Below are positions 1-7,614 of a stretch of DNA of 20,589 nt, piece after piece; position 1 is the first letter of the stretch, and every line of letters starts with the position of its first letter. The position numbers and the translations under genes are program-made. The stretch is from a virus. The stretch is from the IMG/VR virus record IMGVR_UViG_3300048813_000201, positions 1-20,589 of that record; one strand, given 5' to 3'. The notes below the pieces were generated by a model. That model saw only the letters and a list, made by a program, of their open reading frames with translations, searched no databases and was not told the DNA's origin.

Positions 1-387
1 ACACAGAGTTATTATGCGGCGCGGCTCGCACAGAAAGAGAACGGAGAAAGATACTTTCTGTCGATGCATCGGTATATACTTGGTCTCGATCCAGGTGATC
101 CCCGCACAGGGGATCACATTGAGAGCAAGGAAACTCTTAACAACACAGACGAAAATCTTAGAATCGCCACGAAATTTCAGCAGATACGAAACCAGCACAG
201 ACGACGCAATAATACGAGCGGGTATAAAGGAGTCAACCTACGCAGGAAGACGGGCAAGTGGGAAGCCCATATAACTGCTGGTGGAAAGAGAATTTGCTTG
301 GGAGCATTTATTGGTCCTAAGGAAGCGCACGAGGCCTACTGTAAGGCCGCTGTTATGTATCACGGGGAATTCGCTTGTTTTGAATAA
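1..387 (+). CDS. HNH-AP2 homing-type endonuclease, 3' part (5' truncated by window edge)
   Basis: The frame is open from base 1, so the true start lies upstream. The first ATG (64) falls inside the HNH domain and is not the start. The visible part reads through an HNH core: an MHR-ILGL-GDPR lead-in, the DHI motif, the NN pair in place of the usual DN, then NLRIAT. An AP2-type DNA-binding domain follows (NNTSGYKGV, GKWEAHI, GKRICLGAF, EAHEAYCKAA, HGEFA). This HNH-plus-AP2 order is typical of free-standing phage homing-type endonucleases, which nick or cut DNA at specific sites. The segment after DHI (ESKETLNNTDEN) differs from the usual NGDGLDNRRAN, so activity is uncertain although the H and N residues remain. 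The recT-like gene follows 26 bp downstream. Confidence 0.85.
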   Translation, partial: TQSYYAARLAQKENGERYFLSMHRYILGLDPGDPRTGDHIESKETLNNTDENLRIATKFQQIRNQHRRRNNTSGYKGVNLRRKTGKWEAHITAGGKRICLGAFIGPKEAHEAYCKAAVMYHGEFACFE

Positions 388-413
388 CATCAAAAGTTGA
401 AGGAAAGGTAAAA

Positions 414-1391
414 ATGGCAGAATCTTCGCTCCAAATCGCATCCTCATCGTCGCGCGCGGCAGCACTTCAACGCCAACAGGAATCAGCGGAGCTCTTTCGG
501 CCCACGTCTTTTGGCGAAGCCTTGGAATTCGCCAAGGTTCTCGCAGACAGCGGCATGGTACCAAAGGCCTACGCCGGGCGCCCGGCTGCAATCATCGCAA
601 CCTGGCAGCATGGTCTTGAGTTAGGCGTTGGCTTAATGCAGGCGCTGCAAGGAATTTCAAACATCAACGGAAACCCGTCCGTATTTGGAGATCTTGGATG
701 GGCGCTCGTCCAAAACCATCCAGACTTTGTTGATTCCATCGAGGAAGTCACGGACACCTATGCCGTTTGCACATTGAAGCGTCGTGGCCGCACCGACAAG
801 ACCTGGAAGTACACGCTGGACATGGCAAAGCAAAACGATCTGCTTGGCAAGGATAACTGGAAAAAGAATCCGAAGCGGATGCTTCAATGGCGCGCTCGGT
901 CATGGGCAATGCGCGATCAATTCCCCGATTCCCTCAAAGGCATGGTAATTGCCGAAGAAGCTAGCGATTATGACGGAAGGACGATCGATGCACCGCCTTC
1001 ATCTCCTAACTCATCGCCAGCGCTCACTACGTCGGTAGAGCCAGAATTAACCATCGGACAATCCGGAGGCAGCGACTGGTATAAAAAGTACAAGTCGAAC
1101 GGTTGGACGCCAGATGAATCGAAGAAGTGGCTTGCCGACAATCTCCAGATCGGACCGCCGCATAATGAGAAAAACTCGAAAGACATTCCGACCTCGAAGA
1201 AGGACGCGGCTTTTGCATGGGCCAACACTCCGTCGCCGATCAAACTCGCTGTCAATGAAGCATTCGACCTATTGGAATTCAAGCCCGATGAACGCGCCGC
1301 ATTCTTCGCTCTGCACAAGGACTTCAAGACCGTCCACGAAGCCTTACTGGCGGAAGCGCAGAAGCGCGATGCAGCCGAGCGCGGCGAATAG
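414..1391 (+). CDS. RecT-like single-strand annealing protein
   Basis: This is a 325-aa protein with an AAGGAAAGG ribosome site just upstream. Residues about 28-190 follow a phage RecT-type pattern that I recognise: PTSFGEALEFAKVLADSGMVPKAY, AAIIATWQHGLELGVGLMQALQ, INGNPSVFGD, then a basic KRRGRTDKTWKYT segment, PKRMLQWRARSWAMRDQFPD and GMVIAEEASDYD. Such proteins bind single-stranded DNA and anneal complementary strands during phage recombination. The part after about residue 195 is a Ser/Pro-rich linker followed by a less conserved helical tail rich in Lys and Glu. A partner exonuclease would be expected, and the PD-(D/E)XK nuclease at 5000-5656 fits, although the two are separated by about 3.6 kb. 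The family call rests on motif memory, not on a search. Confidence 0.75.
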   Translation: MAESSLQIASSSSRAAALQRQQESAELFRPTSFGEALEFAKVLADSGMVPKAYAGRPAAIIATWQHGLELGVGLMQALQGISNINGNPSVFGDLGWALVQNHPDFVDSIEEVTDTYAVCTLKRRGRTDKTWKYTLDMAKQNDLLGKDNWKKNPKRMLQWRARSWAMRDQFPDSLKGMVIAEEASDYDGRTIDAPPSSPNSSPALTTSVEPELTIGQSGGSDWYKKYKSNGWTPDESKKWLADNLQIGPPHNEKNSKDIPTSKKDAAFAWANTPSPIKLAVNEAFDLLEFKPDERAAFFALHKDFKTVHEALLAEAQKRDAAERGE

Positions 1392-1499
1392 TCCACGCAT
1401 AGATTCTGGGGCGGCGTGGTGGTATTGTCAGTACCTACAGGCGGGGATGCATACCTGCTTCAAGACACGCGGGAAGGGCGAGAATAAGCGTCCACGAAG

Positions 1500-1800
1500 T
1501 TCCGGATACGGGCACAATCAAAGACCGTCATAGGCGGGAGACCTAGAAGCGCACCCGTATCGTAGCTGGAGGAATACCAGCCCCCAGACGCGAGATTCAG
1601 GAGCAGGTTTTGTTAGCCTGTTGGACGATCCGGCCACGGCGCTGTATGTGGCATACCTGAAACAGCAAAAGGTTTAACCTTCCTTGGGACGCCAAGGATG
1701 ATGTGCGGCGGCGACCGGAGCGCACTCCGGGCTGAAGACCTAGTGGCGCCTACATGCCGGTTGAGCCGGTGAAAATAGTTCCGGCGAAGTAAGGGTAGGA
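1500..1800 (+). ncRNA. Candidate structured RNA in a 477-nt gene-free stretch (1392-1868)
   Basis: The interval 1392-1868 has no convincing reading frame, although the surrounding genes overlap by a few bases. It holds a chain of stems seen directly. GATACGGG (1505-1512) pairs perfectly with CCCGTATC (1554-1561). GCTGG (1565-1569) pairs with CCAGC (1577-1581). GTATG (1644-1648) pairs with CATAC (1652-1656), AAGGT (1669-1673) with ACCTT (1677-1681), TCCTTGG (1681-1687) with CCAAGGA (1692-1698), and CCGGAG (1715-1720) with CTCCGG (1725-1730). A CCGG/CCGG stem lies at 1757-1769. The motif GACCTAG occurs twice (near 1539 and 1737). This could be a free-standing phage RNA or a long 5' leader of the DUF5131 gene. 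A group I-like core was considered but not established. The exact ends are unknown. Confidence 0.4.
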
Positions 1801-1868
1801 AGCCTGGCCACGATCCATGGTTTAACGTGTGTCAGGCCGTCGCACATAGCATTCACGGAAAGGAACGT

Positions 1869-2642
1869 ATGGGTAAAGAAACAACGATTTCCTGGACTGA
1901 CCACACTTTCAACCCATGGCAAGGGTGTACCGAGGTTTCTCCCGGCTGCGATAACTGCTATGCGAGAGTTCTCGACAGCCGCTGGGGCGGTCCATCGCAC
2001 TGGGGAAAGGGAGTTCCGCGGCAGACGCGCGGCGACGACTACTGGAAACAGCCTGTCAAATGGAACGCCGTCGCAGCAAGGGCGGATAGGCGCGAGACGG
2101 TATTCTGTGCGTCGATGGCTGATGTGATGGATGATGAAGCTCCTGAAGGCCAGCGCGAGCGTCTATGGGAGTTGATCGACCAGACGCCCAATCTCGTTTG
2201 GCAGTTGCTCACTAAGCGGCCAACACGCTACACGCAATATCTGCCAACAGAAGGCTTTAAGCATGGCAATGTGTGGCTCGGAACCAGTGCAGAGAATCAG
2301 CACTTCTACGAGATCCGGTGGCCGGTGCTTCGCATCGTCGCGCGAGACTTTGACCTACTCTCTTTCGTGAGCTACGAACCGGCGCTGGGGCCGCTTCGCA
2401 TTCTTGATCTATGGAGAAGGGATGGCGGTAGTCCTGAATGGCTGATCTGCGGTGGGGAAAGCGGAGATGGTCGGCGCCCTATGAGCCAAGAATGGGCTGA
2501 GGATGTTGCCTCGGATTGCGAGATTACCGGCACGAAGTTCTGGATGAAGCAGATGAGCGCGCGGACTCCTAATGCCGGCGCGAAGTTGATTCCAGCACAT
2601 CTTTTGATCAGACAGAAGCCAATACTGGGAGTGTGGGAATGA
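1869..2642 (+). CDS. DUF5131 / phage Gp37-Gp68 family, radical-SAM-like protein
   Basis: This 257-aa protein starts at the ATG preceded by GGAAAGGAAC. The N-terminus carries the family signature WTDHTFNPWQGC, followed by a C-x6-C-x2-C cluster (Cys20, Cys27, Cys30; GCTEVSPGCDNCYA), which resembles an iron-sulfur/SAM site. Further family blocks are VFCASMADVMDD, WQLLTKRPTR, VWLGTSAENQ, SYEPALGPL, WLICGGESGDGRRPM and a KFWMKQM stretch. These proteins are common in phages and mobile elements. Their substrate is not established, and a nucleic-acid or nucleotide modification is only an inference. Its last codon overlaps the ATG of the next gene (aATGA), so translation is probably coupled. The 13-mer ACGGAAAGGAACG in its leader (1855-1867) also occurs before the integrase (11393-11405). 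Confidence 0.85.
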   Translation: MGKETTISWTDHTFNPWQGCTEVSPGCDNCYARVLDSRWGGPSHWGKGVPRQTRGDDYWKQPVKWNAVAARADRRETVFCASMADVMDDEAPEGQRERLWELIDQTPNLVWQLLTKRPTRYTQYLPTEGFKHGNVWLGTSAENQHFYEIRWPVLRIVARDFDLLSFVSYEPALGPLRILDLWRRDGGSPEWLICGGESGDGRRPMSQEWAEDVASDCEITGTKFWMKQMSARTPNAGAKLIPAHLLIRQKPILGVWE

Positions 2643-2896
2643 GACTCGAATTCATCCACTGGCCCGGCAACACGGAGATTGCGCTCGTCGATGACGATGG
2701 CTCAACCAAGGACCGCTTCTACACCTCCGAAACCCACTTCTACGAAGACACCGACCACGGCATGCACGACGGAATGCGGGCTGCGGAAGCGTTCGCCATG
2801 CTGTCGAAGACCTTGCCTGCGCCGAGGATAGAGGGCGACTGGGCGGAACATCATCCGGAGATGCAGCGGTGGCGGGAAAGGCATGGTGGAAAGTGA
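2639..2896 (+). CDS. Hypothetical small acidic phage protein
   Basis: An 85-aa protein starts at the ATG that overlaps the DUF5131 stop (ATGA). A GTG two codons upstream is possible but less likely. The N-terminus (MRLEFIHWPGNTEIALVDDD) looks like a short beta-rich module. The middle is acidic and His-rich (HFYEDTDHGMHDG), and the C-terminus is helical and charged. I recognise no family. Its place between the DUF5131 and ASCH-like genes, with overlaps on both sides, suggests co-expression with them. Confidence 0.7.
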   Translation: MRLEFIHWPGNTEIALVDDDGSTKDRFYTSETHFYEDTDHGMHDGMRAAEAFAMLSKTLPAPRIEGDWAEHHPEMQRWRERHGGK

Positions 2897-3570
2897 AGGA
2901 GACGGGCATACTGTTCACGCCGGACAACATCCGTGCGATTCTCGAAGGTCGGAAGACGCAGACACGGCGGGTGATCAATTGGGAGCCGCGTCCAGAATCG
3001 GTTGGCATGAACTTCGATGCGTCCTCTTTGGTTTCGGGCTTATATCACGGCAGTGTTGAGTCGAGCGGATGGGTGCTGAGGTCGAGAGGCGGCTTGGGTG
3101 GATGCTGGAATGATCGCACCAAGCCAAATCATTGCCTGTATGGGGTCAAAAGCGACCGCCTCTACATCAAGGAGGGCGTCATTGTCAGCGCAGACGGCGG
3201 AACCCTTGGCGGTTACTATATGGACGGCGCTCGGGCTGGCGATGGATGCAAGCGGCAGACAGCGATGTTCATGCCGAAGTGGGCGGCGCGACACTGGCTG
3301 GAGATCACCGAGGTTCGCGTCGAGCGGCTGCAGAATATCAGTGAAGAGGATTGCATTGCCGAAGGCGTCTACAATGCTGGCGGCGTCATCCTCGATCACT
3401 GGTACGAAACCGGTGAAGTGAAGACTGGTTATTCCTCAATGGGTGTTGGTACTTTCCCGACCGCAAAATCCGGCTATGAGTTCATGTGGAATGCGATCAA
3501 CCGCAAGAAGCATCCCTGGTCGAGCAATCCTTGGGTGTGGGCTATCACATTTAAGCGTGTGAGCCGATGA
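2893..3570 (+). CDS. ASCH/PUA-like phage protein
   Basis: This protein of about 225 aa begins at the GTG that overlaps the previous stop (GTGA), giving MKETGILF and then the characteristic AILEGRKTQTRRV block. Family landmarks follow: YGVKSDRLYIKE, MPKWAARHWLEITEVRVERLQNISEEDCIAEGV near the middle, and the C-terminal block FMWNAINRKKHPW, SNPWVWAITFKRV. This is the pattern of phage proteins assigned to the ASCH domain, a PUA-related beta-barrel thought to bind RNA or modified nucleotides. The function in phage is not known. A longer form from GTG 2869 would overlap the previous gene by 28 nt and lacks support. Its position next to DUF5131 suggests a nucleic-acid or nucleotide modification role, which is inference only. 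Confidence 0.75.
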   Translation: MKETGILFTPDNIRAILEGRKTQTRRVINWEPRPESVGMNFDASSLVSGLYHGSVESSGWVLRSRGGLGGCWNDRTKPNHCLYGVKSDRLYIKEGVIVSADGGTLGGYYMDGARAGDGCKRQTAMFMPKWAARHWLEITEVRVERLQNISEEDCIAEGVYNAGGVILDHWYETGEVKTGYSSMGVGTFPTAKSGYEFMWNAINRKKHPWSSNPWVWAITFKRVSR

Positions 3571-3902
3571 CCACCCTAACCAAACTCAAGAAGCTCGCCG
3601 CAAAACGTGGTCTCCGCATCGAAGAGCGCGGCTCTGGCCACATCCAGATTCTTGGCGGCACATGCCTGGTCAATTACTACCCGGACTCGAAGCGGCAGAG
3701 CGCGTACATCGCCGACATTCCCGGCAGTACGCGGTCTGGAGTCACACCGGAGCAGGCGATCGAGATGGCTTTCGAGGTAGAGGCGAAGCCGAAGCCGGTA
3801 AGCAGGCCGGTCTACACAGGCCTCGACGATCCGAAGAAGCGGACGCCGGAGCAATGGATTGCGCTGTTGCCGTCGCTGAAGTTTGCTTGGAGGAGTCGAT
3901 GA
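3567..3902 (+). CDS. Hypothetical phage protein, small basic N-terminal module
   Basis: This 111-aa protein is coupled to the ASCH-like gene by an ATGA overlap. The N-terminal half (LKKLAAKRGLRIEERGSGHIQILGG, LVNYYPDSKRQSAYIADIPG, GVTPEQAIEMAFE) looks like a compact alpha/beta module with Lys/Arg-rich faces, somewhat reminiscent of small nucleic-acid-binding domains. I recall similar LVNYYP-SKR-AY proteins in soil phages, always without function. The C-terminal half is a Pro/Lys linker followed by a short helix. The GSGHIQILGG stretch superficially resembles HicA toxins (GSHH--), but the active-site His context and a HicB partner are missing. Confidence 0.7.
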   Translation: MTTLTKLKKLAAKRGLRIEERGSGHIQILGGTCLVNYYPDSKRQSAYIADIPGSTRSGVTPEQAIEMAFEVEAKPKPVSRPVYTGLDDPKKRTPEQWIALLPSLKFAWRSR

Positions 3903-4168
3903 CGCCAGTCGAGAAAACCGACATCACCGAACTCGAAAAGGAGATCATCGCAAGGGTGGCCACTGCGAACTTTCCGCCAGCAACCGCGAGTAAGCGATTC
4001 ATCGGCGACTTGTCGGCTGGCTACATCAAGCAACTCTCCGACAAGGGACGGATGTTTCTGGCATTCATCGCAAAGCGGTTCAGGCGGCAGTATCAGTTGA
4101 GTGCGGAGCAGCAGGCTTATGTTGACGAATGGAATGCGCGATTTGAGAAATTGGAGCCGAAGCCATGA
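3899..4168 (+). CDS. Hypothetical small helical phage protein
   Basis: An 89-aa protein starts at an ATG overlapping the previous stop (ATGA). It is almost wholly helical and basic in the middle. Blocks such as KRFIGDLSAGYIKQLSDKGR, FLAFIAKRFRRQY and LSAEQQAYVDEWN are of a kind I associate with uncharacterised phage early proteins. No catalytic motif is visible. It belongs to the ATGA-coupled run between 2639 and 7264. Confidence 0.7.
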   Translation: MTPVEKTDITELEKEIIARVATANFPPATASKRFIGDLSAGYIKQLSDKGRMFLAFIAKRFRRQYQLSAEQQAYVDEWNARFEKLEPKP

Positions 4169-4560
4169 CCGAGTATTACAGCATGCAACAATTCGAAGCT
4201 CTCCGCCCTCACCTGGAGCGCCAGTTGCCCACCTACGGCACGATGAAGAAGTCTCAACTGGAAGCGTTCGACATCTACCATCGTGAGAAACTGGAGGCCG
4301 CGCTGGCCACTCTTGGCCGCATTCTCCAGCAGGACGAGATCGACGAACTGCGGTTCCGGATCGACGAGGAGTGCGAGAAGCAAGAACGCAGGCTGGCGAA
4401 TCTGAGACAGGCCGGCCGGGCGATGGAGGAACTTCGTACACGGATTGGCTACGAGGAAAAGATCAGTCTCGACTTCGACACCGGCAAGATCATCCACACG
4501 CCGATGGGTGATTTCTGGATTGCGCTTCGGGGGTTGCTTGAGGAGTTTTGGACGGCATGA
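4165..4560 (+). CDS. Hypothetical helical phage protein
   Basis: This 131-aa protein has an ATGA overlap with its upstream neighbour. Residues about 20-105 are predicted to be mostly helical with heptad-like spacing and charged runs (LEAFDIYHREKLEAALATLG, DELRFRIDEECEKQERRLAN). A short beta-like C-terminus follows (ISLDFDTGKIIHTPMGDFW). No family is recognised. A small structural or DNA-metabolism accessory role would fit the operon but is not shown. Confidence 0.65.
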   Translation: MTEYYSMQQFEALRPHLERQLPTYGTMKKSQLEAFDIYHREKLEAALATLGRILQQDEIDELRFRIDEECEKQERRLANLRQAGRAMEELRTRIGYEEKISLDFDTGKIIHTPMGDFWIALRGLLEEFWTA

Positions 4561-5003
4561 CGCGCAAGAAACTCGACAGGGGTCGCCCATGGCTGCTCGG
4601 AAAGAACGACACTCCGCCTCCGATGCGCGTCCCCTGGCAGATGTGGAGTCAGAGTTCCAACCCACATCAACAAGGGCTAATAGCTTTTGAATTCACGGAA
4701 GAGGGTTTGGCGGTTGGGTGGTATCCCGAAGGGTTTCTGGAGAAGAGCATTATTCCATGGGACGAGTTGGCATGGATGTCTGGACAAGTAAATCCAGACC
4801 TGAAGATAGAGGCTCAGTATCTCAAGGAGCAGGCGGAAACTGATGGCTACAAACTCGGCAAGCAGAGAGCGGTTGAAGAAATTAGGCTGAAGATCATGAA
4901 ACTGAGAACGATGTCCGACGAAACAGGCAATCCGTTCTTGGTGAAGTACGCAGAGGCGTTGAAGGCGGTTATGGACGAAGTGGAGGCGACACTTAATCAA
5001 TGA
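4557..5003 (+). CDS. Hypothetical phage protein
   Basis: This 148-aa protein starts at the ATG overlapping the preceding stop. The N-terminal half is rich in Trp and Pro (WLLGKNDTPPPMRVPWQMW) and contains a beta-type segment (LIAFEFTEEGLAVGWYPEGF). The C-terminal half is a long charged helix. No motif is recognised. It directly precedes the RecB-like nuclease with an ATGA overlap, so the two are probably translated together. Confidence 0.65.
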   Translation: MTRKKLDRGRPWLLGKNDTPPPMRVPWQMWSQSSNPHQQGLIAFEFTEEGLAVGWYPEGFLEKSIIPWDELAWMSGQVNPDLKIEAQYLKEQAETDGYKLGKQRAVEEIRLKIMKLRTMSDETGNPFLVKYAEALKAVMDEVEATLNQ

Positions 5004-5656
5004 GCACGACCATCATCCACGGAGGCACCTTTCGCACTGAGCCGCACGAATACCGTTCGGATGTTGGCGGCTGGGTCCCAAGTTTGACCCAAACACTTCA
5101 CCTCGCCGGCCTATCCAACTTCGACGGTGCGGACCCAGATGATTTGGCCAACGCAGCCAGGCGTGGCGACCTGCTCCACGGCGCGGTTGAGGTCTACAAC
5201 AAAGATCGCGAAGGTCTGGATCCATGCTGGATCACGGAGGAGATTCAAGGTTACTTCGAAGGCTATCTGAAATTTGAGCGCGACACGGGATTCAGGCCGG
5301 ACCCCGCATGGACCGAATTGCCGATGATCGTGACTGTCGCCGGATTTCCCATCGGGATGAAACCTGACTGCTTCGGCAGACTCGGCAAATGGGATGCGGT
5401 AGTCGAGTTGAAGGCGGCGAGCTGCGTACAGCCGTCGTGGAGTGTTCAGACAGCCATGCAGGAAATGGGTATCTTCCGGTCGAGTCACGTTGGCCGGGTC
5501 CAGAGGTTCGCATTGCAACTGTTCAGGGAGGGCCGGTATAAGTTACATCCGCATTTGAACCATCAGGAGGATGAGGCTATCGGAATCGCGGCGTTGAGGA
5601 CGGTGCATTACCGGCTTAACAAAGGACAACGTTTGTGGGAGAAGGTGAACGCATGA
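5000..5656 (+). CDS. PD-(D/E)XK nuclease, RecB/Cas4-like; probable partner of the RecT-like protein
   Basis: This 218-aa protein is the size expected for a stand-alone phage RecB-type exonuclease. The PD-(D/E)XK signature is visible in order: motif I histidine in RRGDLLHGAVE (His60), GMKPDCFGRLG with Asp123, VVELKAA with Glu137 and Lys139, and a motif IV glutamine in SVQTAMQEMG (Gln150, the QxxxY-like position). It contains no obvious four-Cys iron-sulfur set, so it is closer to RecB-family phage nucleases than to classical Cas4. In phage recombination such an enzyme resects double-strand ends to give the single strands that RecT anneals. It overlaps both neighbours by ATGA junctions. Confidence 0.75.
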   Translation: MSTTIIHGGTFRTEPHEYRSDVGGWVPSLTQTLHLAGLSNFDGADPDDLANAARRGDLLHGAVEVYNKDREGLDPCWITEEIQGYFEGYLKFERDTGFRPDPAWTELPMIVTVAGFPIGMKPDCFGRLGKWDAVVELKAASCVQPSWSVQTAMQEMGIFRSSHVGRVQRFALQLFREGRYKLHPHLNHQEDEAIGIAALRTVHYRLNKGQRLWEKVNA

Positions 5657-5859
5657 CCCTCTTCAACATCTTCGTCTCCGAACTCAAGCGCAGCCCGACC
5701 CTCATCATCTCCCGTCAGACGATGAACGGCGTGTACCCGGATCGGCCTGCGACAGACGCAGCGAACGCATTGGCTGAGGCTACGGATACGGAAGTCTTCG
5801 TGGACGACAATGGCAACTTTCAATTCAACCCAGTGGAGAAAGGAACGCATCATGGATAA
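5653..5859 (+). CDS. Hypothetical small phage protein
   Basis: A 68-aa protein is translationally coupled to the nuclease (ATGA), and its end overlaps the start of the next gene by 8 nt. It shows a short beta segment (SPTLIISRQTMNGVYPDRP), a helix rich in Ala, and an acidic end (EVFVDDNGNFQF). No family is recognised. The overlaps on both sides support it as a real gene. Confidence 0.6.
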   Translation: MTLFNIFVSELKRSPTLIISRQTMNGVYPDRPATDAANALAEATDTEVFVDDNGNFQFNPVEKGTHHG

Positions 5860-7264
5860 TACACAGCAACTGCTCGCCTGCCTGAAGCCGGTCGAGTCTT
5901 CGATGTTCAGCAAGGCTGGCTACTCCGAGGATTACTGGACGCTGGTTCTGGCTTTCAAGTCCAGCAAAGAGATCAAGGCCTACAAGAACTGCGCGCCGGA
6001 GGTGGCCGACGAGGCGCTGAGTTCGCCTTCTTTGGGTAAATGGTGGAACGCCAACATCAAAGGCAATCCCGCATGGGAAGCCGAGGTTATCGGCGTTGAC
6101 GAGCCTGTGCCGGTCGAGAAGGCGAAGACGACAGAGACGAAATTGGGTGTGATCGACGAGGACATCAAACTCTGCGAACCGGGTTGGGACGGCGAGAAGA
6201 TTGTGCGGACCACGGTGACACAGGTGCAGTCCGGCAAGATCGTCAACGGCGAGTCTGTTCCTTTTGGACCCGAGGATGTGTTTACCGGGCCGGTGACGGT
6301 GAGTGCGCAGCAAGTGGATCGAGTTGATATTTACCGCGATAACTTCGATGGAACATACACTCCTATTGAAGGCGGAATTGACATCGGACCTACCGCTATC
6401 ACCCAACAGACCCAAGGTGAACTCTTGGGCGCGTGGACGGCGCCGGAATCAGCAGCAGAGTGTTTAGATTTGATGGCAGAACGGGCCGCTGAAATCAAAG
6501 CCATCATCGCCCAATCAAAGTCAACCGGCGAGCAGGCGCTGACCGTGCGCGTGACGGATGCCGATTCACATAAGGCGGCGAGTGAGACGCTGGCGACTTT
6601 GGTCAAAAAGAAGGATACGACAACGGCGCTATTGGAGCCGTTCCGAGTTGCCCTTTTTTCCGCCTACGAGGAAGCGCGCAGCTACAAGACTGCCGCGCTT
6701 ACTCCGCTGGAGGCTGGGGAAAAGCACATTAAACTGCAACTGACCACGTATACCACGGCGCAAGAGCGCATTCGGCAACAGAAGATCCGCGAAGACAACG
6801 AGCGGCGTGAGCGCGAGGCCCGGGAATTACAGGAAGCGGAGGCGGCCAGGATCAAACTCGCCGATGTGCAGGACGCGATCGACGAAGGCGACGAGCAGCG
6901 AGCCCAAACCTTGTTCGATGCTCCGGCAATCCAGGTTCCCCGTCCATATATCGCGCCGACGTATATCGCGCCCGCCGCGCCGAAAGTCGAAGGTCAGAGC
7001 ACCTCGACGACGTGGAAGGTGGACCGCAGCCTGGTCGAGGACGACGAAACCGGACAGGCCTATGTTGCGAGCATCACGAAGTTGCTGGCGGCCGTCAAGC
7101 ACGGAACCTTCCCCATCGAGCAGGCGGCGCAGTTGCTGCAGTGGGATTTCTCGGCTGCGGATAAACTTGCGGGAGCGCTCATGGCTGCATTTTCGGTTCC
7201 GGGCTTGCAGGCTGGACCGCAATCGACGCTGAGGGTTAGCCGGGGGAGGAAGAAGAAGACGTAG
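5852..7264 (+). CDS. KTSC-headed coiled-coil phage protein of unknown function
   Basis: This 470-aa protein starts at the ATG preceded by GAGAAAGGAACG. An upstream in-frame start at 5810 would overlap the previous gene more and lacks support. Residues about 14-70 (SSMFSKAGYSEDYWTLVLAF, then GKWWNANIKG) match the KTSC domain pattern. Residues about 210-330 form long charged helices, with an Arg/Glu coiled coil (RIRQQKIREDNERREREARE). The C-terminal part (YIAPAAPKVEGQSTSTTWKV, a helical segment, then SVPGLQ and a Lys/Arg tail) is a pattern seen in many phage proteins annotated only as hypothetical. Function is unknown. A DNA recombination or replication accessory role fits the neighbours. Confidence 0.75.
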   Translation: MDNTQQLLACLKPVESSMFSKAGYSEDYWTLVLAFKSSKEIKAYKNCAPEVADEALSSPSLGKWWNANIKGNPAWEAEVIGVDEPVPVEKAKTTETKLGVIDEDIKLCEPGWDGEKIVRTTVTQVQSGKIVNGESVPFGPEDVFTGPVTVSAQQVDRVDIYRDNFDGTYTPIEGGIDIGPTAITQQTQGELLGAWTAPESAAECLDLMAERAAEIKAIIAQSKSTGEQALTVRVTDADSHKAASETLATLVKKKDTTTALLEPFRVALFSAYEEARSYKTAALTPLEAGEKHIKLQLTTYTTAQERIRQQKIREDNERREREARELQEAEAARIKLADVQDAIDEGDEQRAQTLFDAPAIQVPRPYIAPTYIAPAAPKVEGQSTSTTWKVDRSLVEDDETGQAYVASITKLLAAVKHGTFPIEQAAQLLQWDFSAADKLAGALMAAFSVPGLQAGPQSTLRVSRGRKKKT

Positions 7265-7389
7265 AAAGGCAGGTGATGCCCAATACTCCCCGGAGACGGA
7301 CCAAGACGCAAACCACCGACATCTCGGCGTATGCCTCGTACCGCCGAGTAGGAACACGGGGCACAATTTCAGTACCAGGAGAACGACAG

Positions 7390-7614
7390 ATGCAAACAGG
7401 CACAGTAGTAACATGGAGCGATCCGAAGGGCTGGGGATTCATCAAGCCGGACCGGGGGGACAAGGATTTTTTTGTTCATTACTCGCACGTCCAGTCGGAC
7501 GATGATTTCAAGTCACTTATGAAGGGTGATCGAGTATCTTTCGAGGTGGAACCCGGTCCCAACAATAGACCCCAGGCGGTAAGAGTCTCAATTCTTGAAA
7601 AGGCGGTGGCGTAA
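7390..7614 (+). CDS. Cold-shock domain protein (CspA family)
   Basis: A 74-aa single cold-shock domain carries the RNP1 motif KGWGFIKPD (residues 13-21) and RNP2 DFFVHYS (26-32), then KGDRVSFEVEPG and a C-terminal strand. It binds single-stranded RNA or DNA, melting structure or protecting strands. In a phage it may aid replication or translation. ATG 7390 was chosen because it gives the canonical MQTGTV start and is preceded by AGGAGA at good distance. The frame is open upstream to GTG 7273 (39 extra codons, Arg/Thr-rich), but that extension looks non-native. Its stop abuts the ATG of the KTSC gene. Confidence 0.9.
   Translation: MQTGTVVTWSDPKGWGFIKPDRGDKDFFVHYSHVQSDDDFKSLMKGDRVSFEVEPGPNNRPQAVRVSILEKAVA

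Noticed and set aside
1392-1868. Group I intron or tRNA in the structured stretch
   Set aside because: No interrupted gene is visible on either side and the P3-P4-P6 core could not be matched. No T-loop or acceptor stem for a tRNA was found.
3567-3902. HicA-type toxin
   Set aside because: Only a loose GSGH resemblance. The domain is longer, the active-site context is missing and no HicB-like partner follows.
5000-5656. Cas4 of a CRISPR system
   Set aside because: The nuclease motifs fit, but no iron-sulfur Cys set, cas genes or CRISPR array are present; a phage RecB-type nuclease fits better.
7273-7389. N-terminal extension of the cold-shock protein
   Set aside because: The 39 extra residues are Arg/Thr-rich and unlike CspA proteins. 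ATG 7390 has a good ribosome site and the canonical start.
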